From: Schizochytrium sp. CCTCC M209059
Taxonomy: Eukaryota; Sar; Bigyra; Thraustochytrida; Thraustochytriidae
Length of the DNA: 64,000 bases
Reading direction: 5' to 3'
Assembly: GCA_000818945.1 (NCBI GenBank)
Contig: KN805392.1
Coordinates: 471,520-535,519 of the forward strand
Of the stretch, positions 1 through 9,089 are shown one piece after another. The position numbers were made by a program, and so were the translations under genes. Position 1 is the stretch's first letter, and every line of letters starts with the position of its first letter. Under the pieces are notes generated by a model. That model had not been told where the DNA came from. It saw only the letters and a program-made list of their open reading frames with translations, and searched no databases.

Positions 1-1325
1 AGCTTGCGGAAACGATGTTTGACCAGCGAAGCAGAACGAGCACGCTCGCTCCCTGCTCCCTGCTGCTGGTTCGTGAGCGCAGAGGCAATATCTTCCCACT
101 TGCCTCCTGCCTCGCGCATCTTGAGAATAGTTGCATCCTCGTTGGATGTCCATGCGTCGCGCGCCTCGCGATACTCGTCACGCAATTCACGAAGCGTGCG
201 GAACTCGTGGTGTACGCCATTGGGGCCCACATGAACGATGCGCATGCCACTCAAGCGATCACTCACATCAATGGACTTCATTCCTTCAAAGGCCAGCTCG
301 TCTGCGTCTGGATCCGTGCCAATATTTCCGCCGATTGCCGTAGTGGTGACGACTTCAATGGGTCCGAGATGTTTGCGCTGGAAAATGCCGCCAGCATTGC
401 GATGATAGTGCCCACAGAAAATGTGTGAAAAGCCCGCTTGAGCCAAGCGAGACAAGAGCTTCATGCGCGCCGCTTGCGGCATATTAAAGCCGGCGTGGTG
501 CTCGTCCGGCTGCCACACAAAGGGAGGAACGTGCGAAAAGGCAATGCTGTGACGCAGCGTTTGGGGCTTCTTGTCAAAGAGCTCGGTGTCGAGCCACATA
601 TCTTGGGCCTCGGCGGCCTCGCGGCATTGCGAGGAATCGACGTAAAGCTGAGAGTTGAGCACCACAAAACGATCCGGCCCAACGCGAAAGGAAAAGTAAT
701 CGTCGCCGAAGCGATCCTTGTAGCGCTCGATTGTCTGCGGGGTCGGTTTCTGACCGACATCGTGGTTGCCGCACACACAGACCAGCTCGATTTCGGGATC
801 GAGCTGCGAGAAGATTTGCTTGAAAACAGCCACTTCCTTGTCCTGCTGCGCGGGCTTTTTGTCGGGAAAGGCGTTGGTGAGGTCTCCACAGACCACGGCG
901 AAGCGGGGCTTGGGTTGAAGACGATTGATTATCTTGACCGCTTTGCGCGCGAGCTCGATCTCGAGTTCGAGCAAAGCCTCATCGTCTGCATCTTTAAGCG
1001 CTGCGCGCATCTCCGGCACGGGAATGAGTGCCTTGCCGTCATTTCTCCCGCACGTTGCCAGGTACACGAGTTGCCGCAGCTGCAGGTACCATTGCACGCT
1101 CTTCGACTGCGCCATCATGCCAAACTGCGTGTCCGCCAGCTGCACAAAGGTGTACTCCTCTCCCTCCGCCTGGCCCCGCTGCTGCGTCTGCGCCGCATTC
1201 TCGCTCCGCGTCGAAGTCCCCGTCGGGGTCGCCGTTGCGCCGCCGCTCAGTCCCACGAACCGCCGCCCCGTGGCGCGTCGGAACCGCTGCTCGTCGACGC
1301 GGGCCGCCGCCTGCGGCTCTGCCAT
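1..1325 (-). CDS. CPPED1-like calcineurin-type phosphoesterase with C-terminal Myb/SANT motif (partial, 3' end outside window)
   Basis: The minus-strand frame is open from an ATG at 1325 to the window edge (441 codons, no stop seen). It shows the metallophosphatase signature in order: ADTQFG near residue 75, CGDLTNA, CGNHDVG and CGHYHRN. These supply the metal-binding Asp, Asn and His residues, and the ADxQFG form is typical of the CPPED1 Ser/Thr phosphatase branch. The first about 60 residues are low-complexity. From Trp392 the sequence reads like a Myb/SANT repeat: WTSNEDATIL, then GKWEDIASAL, then VKHRFRKL at the edge. A phosphatase joined to a DNA-binding-type domain is unusual and the C terminus is not visible. 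The start is the first in-frame ATG after the upstream stop near 1560. Phosphatase identity is firm; the Myb call rests on spacing of Trp, Glu/Asp and Arg. Confidence 0.87.
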   Translation of the reverse strand, partial: MAEPQAAARVDEQRFRRATGRRFVGLSGGATATPTGTSTRSENAAQTQQRGQAEGEEYTFVQLADTQFGMMAQSKSVQWYLQLRQLVYLATCGRNDGKALIPVPEMRAALKDADDEALLELEIELARKAVKIINRLQPKPRFAVVCGDLTNAFPDKKPAQQDKEVAVFKQIFSQLDPEIELVCVCGNHDVGQKPTPQTIERYKDRFGDDYFSFRVGPDRFVVLNSQLYVDSSQCREAAEAQDMWLDTELFDKKPQTLRHSIAFSHVPPFVWQPDEHHAGFNMPQAARMKLLSRLAQAGFSHIFCGHYHRNAGGIFQRKHLGPIEVVTTTAIGGNIGTDPDADELAFEGMKSIDVSDRLSGMRIVHVGPNGVHHEFRTLRELRDEYREARDAWTSNEDATILKMREAGGKWEDIASALTNQQQGAGSERARSASLVKHRFRK

Positions 1326-1650
1326 GGTCCTCCGCGTCTCTCCCGCGCCCTCCCCTCCCCGCCCGCCCGCGTCGCCCTCGTCGTCGCTCTCGCTCTGCAC
1401 GTCCCTCGCGTGCGCCTCGACGATGTCGCTCTGCTCGTCGCCGCCGCCGCCGTCGCTGCCGCGTTGATTGTCGCGCCGCGCGTCCTGTATTTTGCGCCAC
1501 GCACCATGTATCGCACGGAATAAAAACGTGGATTTCCTGATAAAGATCCCGCGCGGGGCTCAAGATACGACCCGGTTCGAGCCCCAGCTGGGACCCGGGC
1601 CCGAACCCGGGTTCTGAGAAGACGCGGCGCCACAGTTTATGAGCTGCACG

Positions 1651-1709
<59 letters not shown>

Positions 1710-1758
1710 GAGTCGCGCGCACGTCCGGCCGCCGCACGCGGGTCGCACCTGTGTCGGC
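1326..1758. other. Divergent 5' region between phosphatase and zinc-repeat genes
   Basis: Non-coding stretch between two divergently transcribed genes. It contains the CAG tract listed separately and a GC-rich block near 1570-1620 with opposed GGGTTC/GAACCC motifs. No convincing TATA box was found. The open frames here on both strands come from the CAG tract. Confidence 0.5.
1651..1710 (+). repeat. (CAG)n triplet tract with CAA interruptions
   Basis: About 20 triplets, mostly CAG with a few CAA interruptions, in the divergent promoter region. It would read as poly-Gln on plus and poly-Leu or poly-Cys on minus, but nothing shows that it is translated. Confidence 0.9.
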
Positions 1759-3392
1759 ATGGCCAGGCTCCAAAAGGCTCACAGGTTTCGCTTCGCGGTC
1801 GAGATTGTTCGTGGCCCTGTGGACGGCACGATGGATGTCTTCGCCATCTTCTTGACGTTAGTTAGCTCGACTCTTCTCGACTTCATCGATGACAATAACA
1901 ACGACGACGACGACAACGACGACTCTCGACGACAAGAGCGACAGCAGCAGCAGCAGCAGCAAGAACCCAGCGCCTTGAAAAGCCAAGTGCCGCGGCAAGC
2001 CCCGGCGTGAGCTCCGGCCGTGCAAAGTGGCGGGGGGCGTCCGTCCATTGGCGTCGCCATGATTCGGATTCGGATTCGGATTCGGATTTGGATTCGGATT
2101 CGGATCCTGTGTTGGCCGACCCGCCTAGTGCCAACTCCCACCCGTCCCCGGGTCCTACCGCTATCACTGAGCCCGAAGACGACCCGCCAGCTGCCAACTT
2201 CAACTCCCACCCATCCCCGGATCCCACCGCTAACGGCAAGCCCGTTCGCGACCGCCATGGCAGAATCATCGGCAAGCGGCCCAGAACGGTGGAGCCTGAC
2301 TCAGATGTAGACTCAGACTCCGAATCCGAATGCGGCCAAGGCGGAAGCTTCACCAAGAGACAAAGGACAGCGGAACCGAATCCCAACGCTAAATCTGAAA
2401 ACGGTCAGAACAGGGCCCTCGGCAAGAGACCACGGACAGTGGAAAACGACCCCGATTCCAGTTCCGACTATGAGTATGAGTCAGATTGTGACACGGTCTC
2501 GAACTCCACAGTTCCGCCCAAAAAGAAATTTCGTCCTTCTCTCCATGTGGTAACAGAGGGACTTGACGATCATGAGAATGGTGCAAGTTCAGCCACAACC
2601 CGAGAGTTTACAACGGACGACTACCAATCCATCATTTTGAGCTATCATGAGGAGGACAAACAAGAACAGGAGCCGGATCAAGAGCAAGGTTCAATCAGAG
2701 AAGAAGCCCCTGCCAGGAAAACGAAGAAGAACTGTCTCCACGAAGGATGCACCAAGGCTCGTAGGTCCGGTGGCTACTGTAGGGAGCACGACCCTATTTT
2801 CGTTCGTCGTCAGTGCAAAATTTTCGGTTGTGGCAGACCTGCTTCTTTTGTGGATCTCTGCTACAAACACGGAAGGTGCATAGCAAAGTGTTGCAATCTT
2901 CGAAGGCGCAAAGGCGAGGACTACTGCTCGCGGCACAGTACCACCACCAAACCCATTGCAAGGTCCACTGGTCAATCTAGAATACAACAGTATGAAGAAA
3001 CCAAGAAGAAGACGCCAAGGGACAATCGAATGTGCAAGATGGAGGGTTGTCGGCGGTATCGACGAATCAAGAATGCCTGTCTTATCCACTGCGACGCTGA
3101 GTGCACAGTGGAGGGCTGCAACAACAAGTGGAGGTATACCAATTTCTGCTTGGAACACGGGAAATGCAGGGTCAGCGATTGTGTCAACATGAAGAAAACT
3201 GACGAGTTCTGCCGCAAGCACAAACGACTTTATTATGGTCCATGCTCAGTCAAAGGCTGCACCCATGGGATTTCTAGTGCGTCAGGTACTTGTAACGAAC
3301 ATGGATTGTGCAATTTCAGAGGCTGTCGGTCGCAATCTCGTGAGGTCGGTTTGTTCTGCAATAAACACTTCGCTTTGATCTCGACGAAGTAA
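1759..3392 (+). CDS. Cys/His-rich zinc-repeat protein (WRKY19-like zinc finger repeats), probable two-exon gene
   Basis: The C-terminal half (about 2730-3370) has seven repeats of the form C-x4-C-x(6-12)-C-x2-H, for example CKIFGCGR..LCYKHG and CTVEGCNN..FCLEHG. This matches the small zinc repeats found in plant WRKY19-like and many stramenopile proteins. The middle is acidic and basic low-complexity with KRPRTVE motifs, suggesting a nuclear protein. That frame has no ATG for over 300 codons and begins after a stop at 1896. A GT-AG intron at 2007-2128 (GTGAGC donor, CCGCCTAG acceptor) joins it in frame to the upstream frame with ATGs at 1639, 1759 and 1831. The 1759 start is chosen for its GGCATGG context. 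Function unknown; zinc and possibly DNA binding is inferred from the repeats. The zinc region is solid, the 5' end uncertain. Confidence 0.7.
2007..2128 (+). other. Predicted GT-AG intron of the zinc-repeat gene
   Basis: Begins GTGAGC, ends CCGCCTAG, length 122. Removing it joins GC (2005-2006) to T (2129) and keeps the zinc-repeat frame. It contains the GATTCG hexamer run at 2058-2105. No CTAAC branch point is visible, unlike the SmF introns, so this is a moderate call. Confidence 0.5.
2058..2105 (+). repeat. Hexamer repeat (GATTCG)n
   Basis: Eight near-identical GATTCG units, one GATTTG variant. They would encode an Asp-Ser run if read through, but they lie in the predicted intron. Confidence 0.85.
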
Positions 3393-3560
3393 AGGCAAAA
3401 AAAGAAAGAAAAGAAAAGAAAAGAAAAGGAAAGAAAATAATAAATAAAATAATAAATGGACCATCTTACTGAAATTAAACAATAAGTCTCTTTTCAATTC
3501 AAGGTTCCCGAACTTTCTTGGCGAAGAATCCACACTCGCCAAATCTCGAACGCAGACAGG
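3393..3560 (+). terminator. 3' flank of zinc-repeat gene with AATAAA-like polyadenylation signals
   Basis: An A-rich tract follows the stop, with overlapping AATAAA/AATAAT motifs around 3437-3457. This is the likely polyadenylation region. Confidence 0.5.
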
Positions 3561-4185
<625 letters not shown>

Positions 4186-4241
4186 GGCCGACGAGCAAGT
4201 GGACATACGGGTCAATAAGACGGTCACGGCACGGCACGAAG

Positions 4242-5594
4242 ATGGCCTCGCGAGCGAAAGCGAAAGCGAAAACGCGAGCTGGTGGTAAAGGTGATGGTGA
4301 TGGTGGTGGTAACCGCCTTCGCCTTCCAAGAGTCGAAGAAGGCGACGAAGCCGCCGCAGTTGTGAATCTGAGTGAAGCCAAGAAGGAGTTGCAGGAACTG
4401 AAAGAGGAAGTTCGAGACTTGAAGTCTACGATTAGAGATCTAGAGGATAAAATGCGAGAACTTGTGGACTCGAACGGTGAATCTTTCAACGATCTCAACA
4501 GCTTTCAAAGGTCAATACACACTTCGCCGAAGGAGTATTACGAGTCTCTCAAAGAGGAGTGCACTCGTCTTACTCCGACACTAGTCGCACTCACCAACAG
4601 TGTTTGCGCAGCATCTGAGCTCATCGCGCAAGCGATGCAAAACCACCCCCGATATTGGCTAGTGGAGGGCACTATCTTCGGAATCAAGAAGATGAAAGGA
4701 ATCAGAGCATACATCTATGCCGCAGCAGCCGACTACGCAGGCGTGGCTGCAATTGATCTATCACCGGAGGGCATGACTGACCGGAAAGATGTGATCGAAG
4801 CTTGCATCTCCTATGACGGGACAGATCTCAAGTTCAGTATCCTATTCCACTCAGTAGAATATGGACATCACTTTGCGAACAGACTGTACGAACATGAAAT
4901 CATCTCTCCCAACCTGGAAATCGAGGACCCTGTGGTGAAGCACCTGTCAGGTCATACATTTGCGATAAGACGCGCAGACTATGATACCGATAAGGCATCT
5001 TCTCCACCTTTCTCTCAGGTCGCAAGCTCCTATGTGTCAAATGCCGAACCAAATGAGCCACTCACGAAGTTCCAAAGCATCGAAGCGACTGGATTCCTAA
5101 CGATGGGATACGACATTGAGAAGGCACACCTAGTACATGCATCTGAAATCAGAAAACGCATTGACGAGGACCCAGACGAGGCTTTCGAAGACAATGGCAA
5201 CAACCGGTTGGTTATGTCCAGTGTTTTGCACAAGATCTTCGATGGAAAAAGAAATGGAAGCGGACAGACACACATACCGCTGATTCTTATCGAGGCGGTC
5301 GACGGGCTTCCGGATTCTGCACCGAACCTTCCAGTGGAAGAAATAGTGCAAAGCGACAGAACCACAATACGGGAACGAGTATGGCTCAAACTGTCAGCAT
5401 TTGATGAAGAAACGATGAGCTCGGTAATCCCTCGAATCAAAGCGAACAGCTTTCTCCACAACTCCGAACTGACTGGCGAAAGAGAATTCTTCACATTCGT
5501 GCATGTGGTCAACCCAGATGTTTTCAAAGCAAATGTAGAATGGAAAGCGGAGGAGACGCGGAAGCATTGGAGACAAGCAAGAAGAGAAGAATAA
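4242..5594 (+). CDS. HNH-nuclease-like protein with N-terminal coiled coil
   Basis: An intact 450-residue ORF from an ATG 60 bp after the minisatellite. Residues about 45-85 form a charged coiled coil (KKELQELKEEVRDLKS). The middle has no recognised family. Residues about 290-335 match an HNH_2-type nuclease core: KAHLVH (His296), then GNNRLV (Asn320/321), then LHKIFDG (His330), the AH...N-x-L...LH-x-x-FD spacing of that family. The stop codon lies inside an AATAAA motif (5590-5595), and the gene converges on a minus-strand ORF only 17 bp away. Codon choice is less GC-biased than in the housekeeping genes. DNA cleavage is predicted from motif spacing only; it may be an inactive relative or part of a mobile gene family. 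Confidence 0.7.
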   Translation: MASRAKAKAKTRAGGKGDGDGGGNRLRLPRVEEGDEAAAVVNLSEAKKELQELKEEVRDLKSTIRDLEDKMRELVDSNGESFNDLNSFQRSIHTSPKEYYESLKEECTRLTPTLVALTNSVCAASELIAQAMQNHPRYWLVEGTIFGIKKMKGIRAYIYAAAADYAGVAAIDLSPEGMTDRKDVIEACISYDGTDLKFSILFHSVEYGHHFANRLYEHEIISPNLEIEDPVVKHLSGHTFAIRRADYDTDKASSPPFSQVASSYVSNAEPNEPLTKFQSIEATGFLTMGYDIEKAHLVHASEIRKRIDEDPDEAFEDNGNNRLVMSSVLHKIFDGKRNGSGQTHIPLILIEAVDGLPDSAPNLPVEEIVQSDRTTIRERVWLKLSAFDEETMSSVIPRIKANSFLHNSELTGEREFFTFVHVVNPDVFKANVEWKAEETRKHWRQARREE

Positions 5595-5611
5595 AAGAAA
5601 TAACAAATTTA

Positions 5612-6340
5612 TCAAGTCAACTTGGCCTTCTTACAACGAGACGCGTCGTCTCCTTCGACTCTATTATCATCATGGAACGCTCGCTCTATCGTTGCTTGAA
5701 TGACGGAAAAGCTTGAACGAACGTACTTGGTATCTTTCGTACATGTCACTGATCTCACTGCACTGTTGGCAAGCTTAAAGTGATACTCGAGTTTCCTTCT
5801 GCGATTGCAACGGAACCTCATGACTCTATGAACGGCTGTGGTATGGATGAGGTTGAAGATTGCAATCAAGTCTTCGAAATCTCGCGCAGTGTATGGAAAG
5901 CGAGCAGCACAGAGGAGAACCCTTCGAATCAATTGCTGGGCATCGAAGCGAAGATTCCACTCCGTTTTGGATCCACATTCAAGCCTGGATGCATCGACAT
6001 CATTTTTCCACGCCGAGCTTTGAGCCACAAGCTTGCATACCGCTTGCAGAAATGCTCCTCGCTCGGCGATAAGAGCAGGGATTTGACTCTCGTCACGAAG
6101 GACCACCTCGTATTCCGCATCAACGTCGAGGCGCTCTCTGATGAAGAAAGACCACGTAAAGATTCGAGCAGACGCTGTGGTACAACGCGTTCGCCACCGA
6201 AAGTGCGAAGCTAGTCCCTCGAAGCACAGAATATTAGTGGTGCCTTCATGCGTATCAAGGCCAGGAACGGTCACGCGCTCGCCGTATAAATGCTTCCTAT
6301 CAGTGAGATATGCTTTGATATCAGAATCACCGAAAAGCAA
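5612..6340 (-). CDS. Orphan open frame, convergent with the HNH-like gene
   Basis: A 242-codon minus-strand frame ending at 5612 with no recognised domain. It has no ATG near its 5' end: the listed start is TTG, and the frame stays open upstream toward about 6380, so either a 5' exon is missing or the gene is decayed. The composition is non-repetitive, mixed polar and hydrophobic, with a basic C-terminal tail (RCKKAKLT), unlike an antisense shadow. It pairs tail-to-tail with the HNH-like gene and shares its less GC-biased codon use. Function unknown. Confidence 0.4.
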   Translation of the reverse strand: MLFGDSDIKAYLTDRKHLYGERVTVPGLDTHEGTTNILCFEGLASHFRWRTRCTTASARIFTWSFFIRERLDVDAEYEVVLRDESQIPALIAERGAFLQAVCKLVAQSSAWKNDVDASRLECGSKTEWNLRFDAQQLIRRVLLCAARFPYTARDFEDLIAIFNLIHTTAVHRVMRFRCNRRRKLEYHFKLANSAVRSVTCTKDTKYVRSSFSVIQATIERAFHDDNRVEGDDASRCKKAKLT

Positions 6341-6741
6341 ATCGGGGTAAACTAGCGACGAACGTAACCCGAACCCGGGGCCTGAGTCCGCGCGACCTCG
6401 GCCTCGCGCCGCGCCTCCGCAGACCCGGTCCGCGCCCGAGCTGCCGCTGCCACGAACTCCGAGACCACGGGCCCGAGGTCGGTCGAGAATCTCGCGCGGG
6501 AGGGCGCGCGCACGTGCCCTTGCGTCGAGATTCTTGAGGCCACAGCTGTGGCTGCAGCTGTGTGGCGTACGAGCGCGAGCTCGGGAAGCTCTGCTTAGAG
6601 GCGGTCTGACAGCGGGGAAGAGGAGGCCGAGCTAGGCGCGATCATAGATGTGCGCTGCGCGAAAGAAGCTGCAGCGCGATCGCTCGGGGAGAGCGAGCAG
6701 AATCGCAACTGGCGACGGCGACGGCGACGGCGACGGCGGAG
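6341..6741. other. GC-rich 5' flank of the transporter gene
   Basis: A very GC-rich stretch with no supported gene. A GGCGAC hexamer run (about 6709-6738) ends three bases before the transporter ATG. Confidence 0.5.
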
Positions 6742-8463
6742 ATGACGAGCCTGGGGCCCGAGCGAAGCGTGGCTGAGAGCGGCGAGAGCGCCGGCGGCAG
6801 CGCGAGGACGCCGAGCTATGGGACGACGCTCCGCGAACGTGCCGAGGTGAACGCGCGCCTCTGCGCGCTGGGCACACTGGCGGGCGCGGGCATGTTCAAC
6901 GAGTCGTACTTTCTCTTTGCGATCGGCAACCTCGAGCTCATCTGGGAGGCCCTGTACCCGGAGTGCTACACGACCGGCCCGCCGGAACCTGGCGCCGAGG
7001 CATGCAAGAATGGCGTGGCTTCGAGCATCACGTACCTCGAAGTGCTCGGCGTGATCGCCGGCATGCTCAGCTTTGGCTACGTTGCGGATACCTTTGGGCG
7101 CCGCATCGGATCGTGCCTCACAGCCGTGATTATGTGTGTGTGTGGGATCCTCACGACGGCCGCGTACGGGCACAACTTGACAGGTCAATGGATCTTTTTT
7201 GGAGTAGCGCTCTTCTTCTTCTCTTACGGTGTCGGCGGCGAATTCCCGTTGGCATCGGCATCGGCTGCGGAAAAGGCAGAAGAGGCGCGAAAGAAAAAGT
7301 CCATCGCGCAGCACATTCGCGGCAAGTCTGTGGTGCTCACCTTTGCCATGCAAGGCGTGGGCAACTTTGCCAACACTCTCTTCATCCTGTTTATTCTTTT
7401 GGGCCAAGGGTGCACGGGACCTTCCGAGGAGTGCAGCGACCGCTCGCTCGAGCTTACGTGGCGCCTGCAATACGCAATTGGCGTCGTTTTCTTGGCTTTT
7501 CTCGTCATCGGGCGCCTCATGTACCTCAAAGAATCGACCGTGTGGAGTGCGAACAAGGCAAAGCAATCAGCGCTCGGGCCGCAGCAGCTTCAGCAACGTC
7601 GGCGTCGGGCAAGACTTGTGCTCAAGCATTACTGGCACAGACTCGCAGGCACCTCGGTGAGCTGGTTTGTGTGGGATGCCATTTATTACGGCAACAAGCT
7701 TTTCCAGAATACCATCATTGCTGCAATCATTGGCCGCGGCAGCACAATTTTCCGTACGCTCCAGTACGCACTGGTCAATTCTGCCGTGGCGCTCGTTGCC
7801 TTGTATATGGCGGCATTCTTTATTGACAAGCCGTGGATGGGTCGTCGGCGCATGCAGAACTTAGGATTTGCGCTCATGTTTGTTCTCTTTCTCATTAGTT
7901 CGCTTGCCTACGACGAGCTCGCGAAACCGGAGAATGTGCCGTGGTTTCAGGCGCTGTATTATTTGACAACCTTTTTCGGACAGTTTGGCCCAAACGCAAC
8001 GACGTGGCTCCTTCCATCCGAGCTCTTTCCCACCGATGTACGCAGCCAGGCGCACGGCTTTGCAGCGTCAATTGGCAAGGTCGGTGCGCTCTTTGCAGCG
8101 CTGTTGCTCACATACGGCGACGCGGGCGAAAAGTGGTCCGTCCAAACGATTTTCATGTTTTGCGCCGTCTGTGCCTTTGTCGGTCTGGTCGTGACCGAGA
8201 CGCTAATTCCCGATATTTCCACCATGGACATGTCGCACACAGACGATCGTTGGGACCTCATTTTGGCTGGCCGCGAACAAGAGTACACGGGAGCTGCCGT
8301 CGAACCTAAGAATTTGTCTCGCTACGAGCGAGCCATCCTTCCGGCCAGGAAGCCATCGCCTCCGCCCGATCAAACGCAAGCCTTGTCATCAGATGTCGAC
8401 GCAAAGTCTAACCAAAGTGTCCCAGAGGATACCTCGTCTTCGACGGTGATTCAGCTGGGATGA
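6742..8463 (+). CDS. MFS transporter, Pht1/PHO84-like (phosphate or related solute symporter)
   Basis: 573 residues from ATG at 6742, with about 12 hydrophobic segments. After TM2 there is a motif-A loop, GYVADTFGRR (about residues 111-120). In the second half is PSELFPTDVRSQAHG followed by GKVGA (from about residue 426), a form characteristic of the Pht1/PHO84 phosphate:H+ symporter branch of the sugar-porter superfamily. The central loop is long and basic (AKQSALGPQQLQQRRRRAR), and the C-terminal tail is Ser/Pro-rich and cytosolic. Location is probably plasma membrane. The exact substrate cannot be read from the sequence; phosphate is favoured by the C-terminal motif. Confidence 0.85.
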   Translation: MTSLGPERSVAESGESAGGSARTPSYGTTLRERAEVNARLCALGTLAGAGMFNESYFLFAIGNLELIWEALYPECYTTGPPEPGAEACKNGVASSITYLEVLGVIAGMLSFGYVADTFGRRIGSCLTAVIMCVCGILTTAAYGHNLTGQWIFFGVALFFFSYGVGGEFPLASASAAEKAEEARKKKSIAQHIRGKSVVLTFAMQGVGNFANTLFILFILLGQGCTGPSEECSDRSLELTWRLQYAIGVVFLAFLVIGRLMYLKESTVWSANKAKQSALGPQQLQQRRRRARLVLKHYWHRLAGTSVSWFVWDAIYYGNKLFQNTIIAAIIGRGSTIFRTLQYALVNSAVALVALYMAAFFIDKPWMGRRRMQNLGFALMFVLFLISSLAYDELAKPENVPWFQALYYLTTFFGQFGPNATTWLLPSELFPTDVRSQAHGFAASIGKVGALFAALLLTYGDAGEKWSVQTIFMFCAVCAFVGLVVTETLIPDISTMDMSHTDDRWDLILAGREQEYTGAAVEPKNLSRYERAILPARKPSPPPDQTQALSSDVDAKSNQSVPEDTSSSTVIQLG

Positions 8464-9089
8464 AAAGCCAGTTCTTTTTATGCTCTTATTTCACTCTCCA
8501 TTTCCCGAAGAAACTCTACGTTCGACCCAATAATTCCGGGACTTCGAACAGCGATCACGTTATCGACATCAATAGCGATACCACAGCGCCGCCAGGGACA
8601 ATGATTGGCCTTGAGACTGATTGGAAAAGTCTGGACATTGCGCCCGCGTGCTTTTTTGGGGGGGTGTAAACCGGATGTCGGAAGCCTTTGTTTTCCCTTC
8701 CAAATCAACGAAATTTACTCCCTTCCTCTCCATCTGCGCAACCCAAACTTGAATCTATCCGTTGAACATTTTTTAATGTCGTGATTTCCGAGGTTGGGCA
8801 TTAAAGCAATCAGGCACTGCCGCCACTCACGCACACCTCCAAGTCCTCATCCGGTTTTTCTCTCATACGTGTAGGCTAAAAAAAAAACCTTCATGGCCGG
8901 GACAACCAACTAACTGGCTGCAAGTTCTTGCTGGTCTTCTGCATAGTAGTGAGCCGAGAAAAAGGCAAATTGACCTGGTTGGCGAGCCGACTGGTGCTTC
9001 AACAACACACATGCACGCTTGAACGAAGCGGAAGAGAATATCAGGGAAGCCGGGCAATCTCGTAAAAGTGCAAGCTCATTCGAGGCACC
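8464..9089. other. Intergenic, 3' of transporter and 5' of LRR gene
   Basis: AT-richer than the flanks, with an A8 run near 8879. No ORF with family features and no RNA gene recognised. Confidence 0.5.

Noticed and set aside
438..1523. 361-codon plus-strand ORF over the phosphatase
   Set aside because: Antisense shadow; the minus frame carries all metallophosphatase motifs.
1565..1620. tRNA-like B-box (GGTTCGAGCCC)
   Set aside because: No matching A-box, acceptor stem or cloverleaf could be drawn around it.
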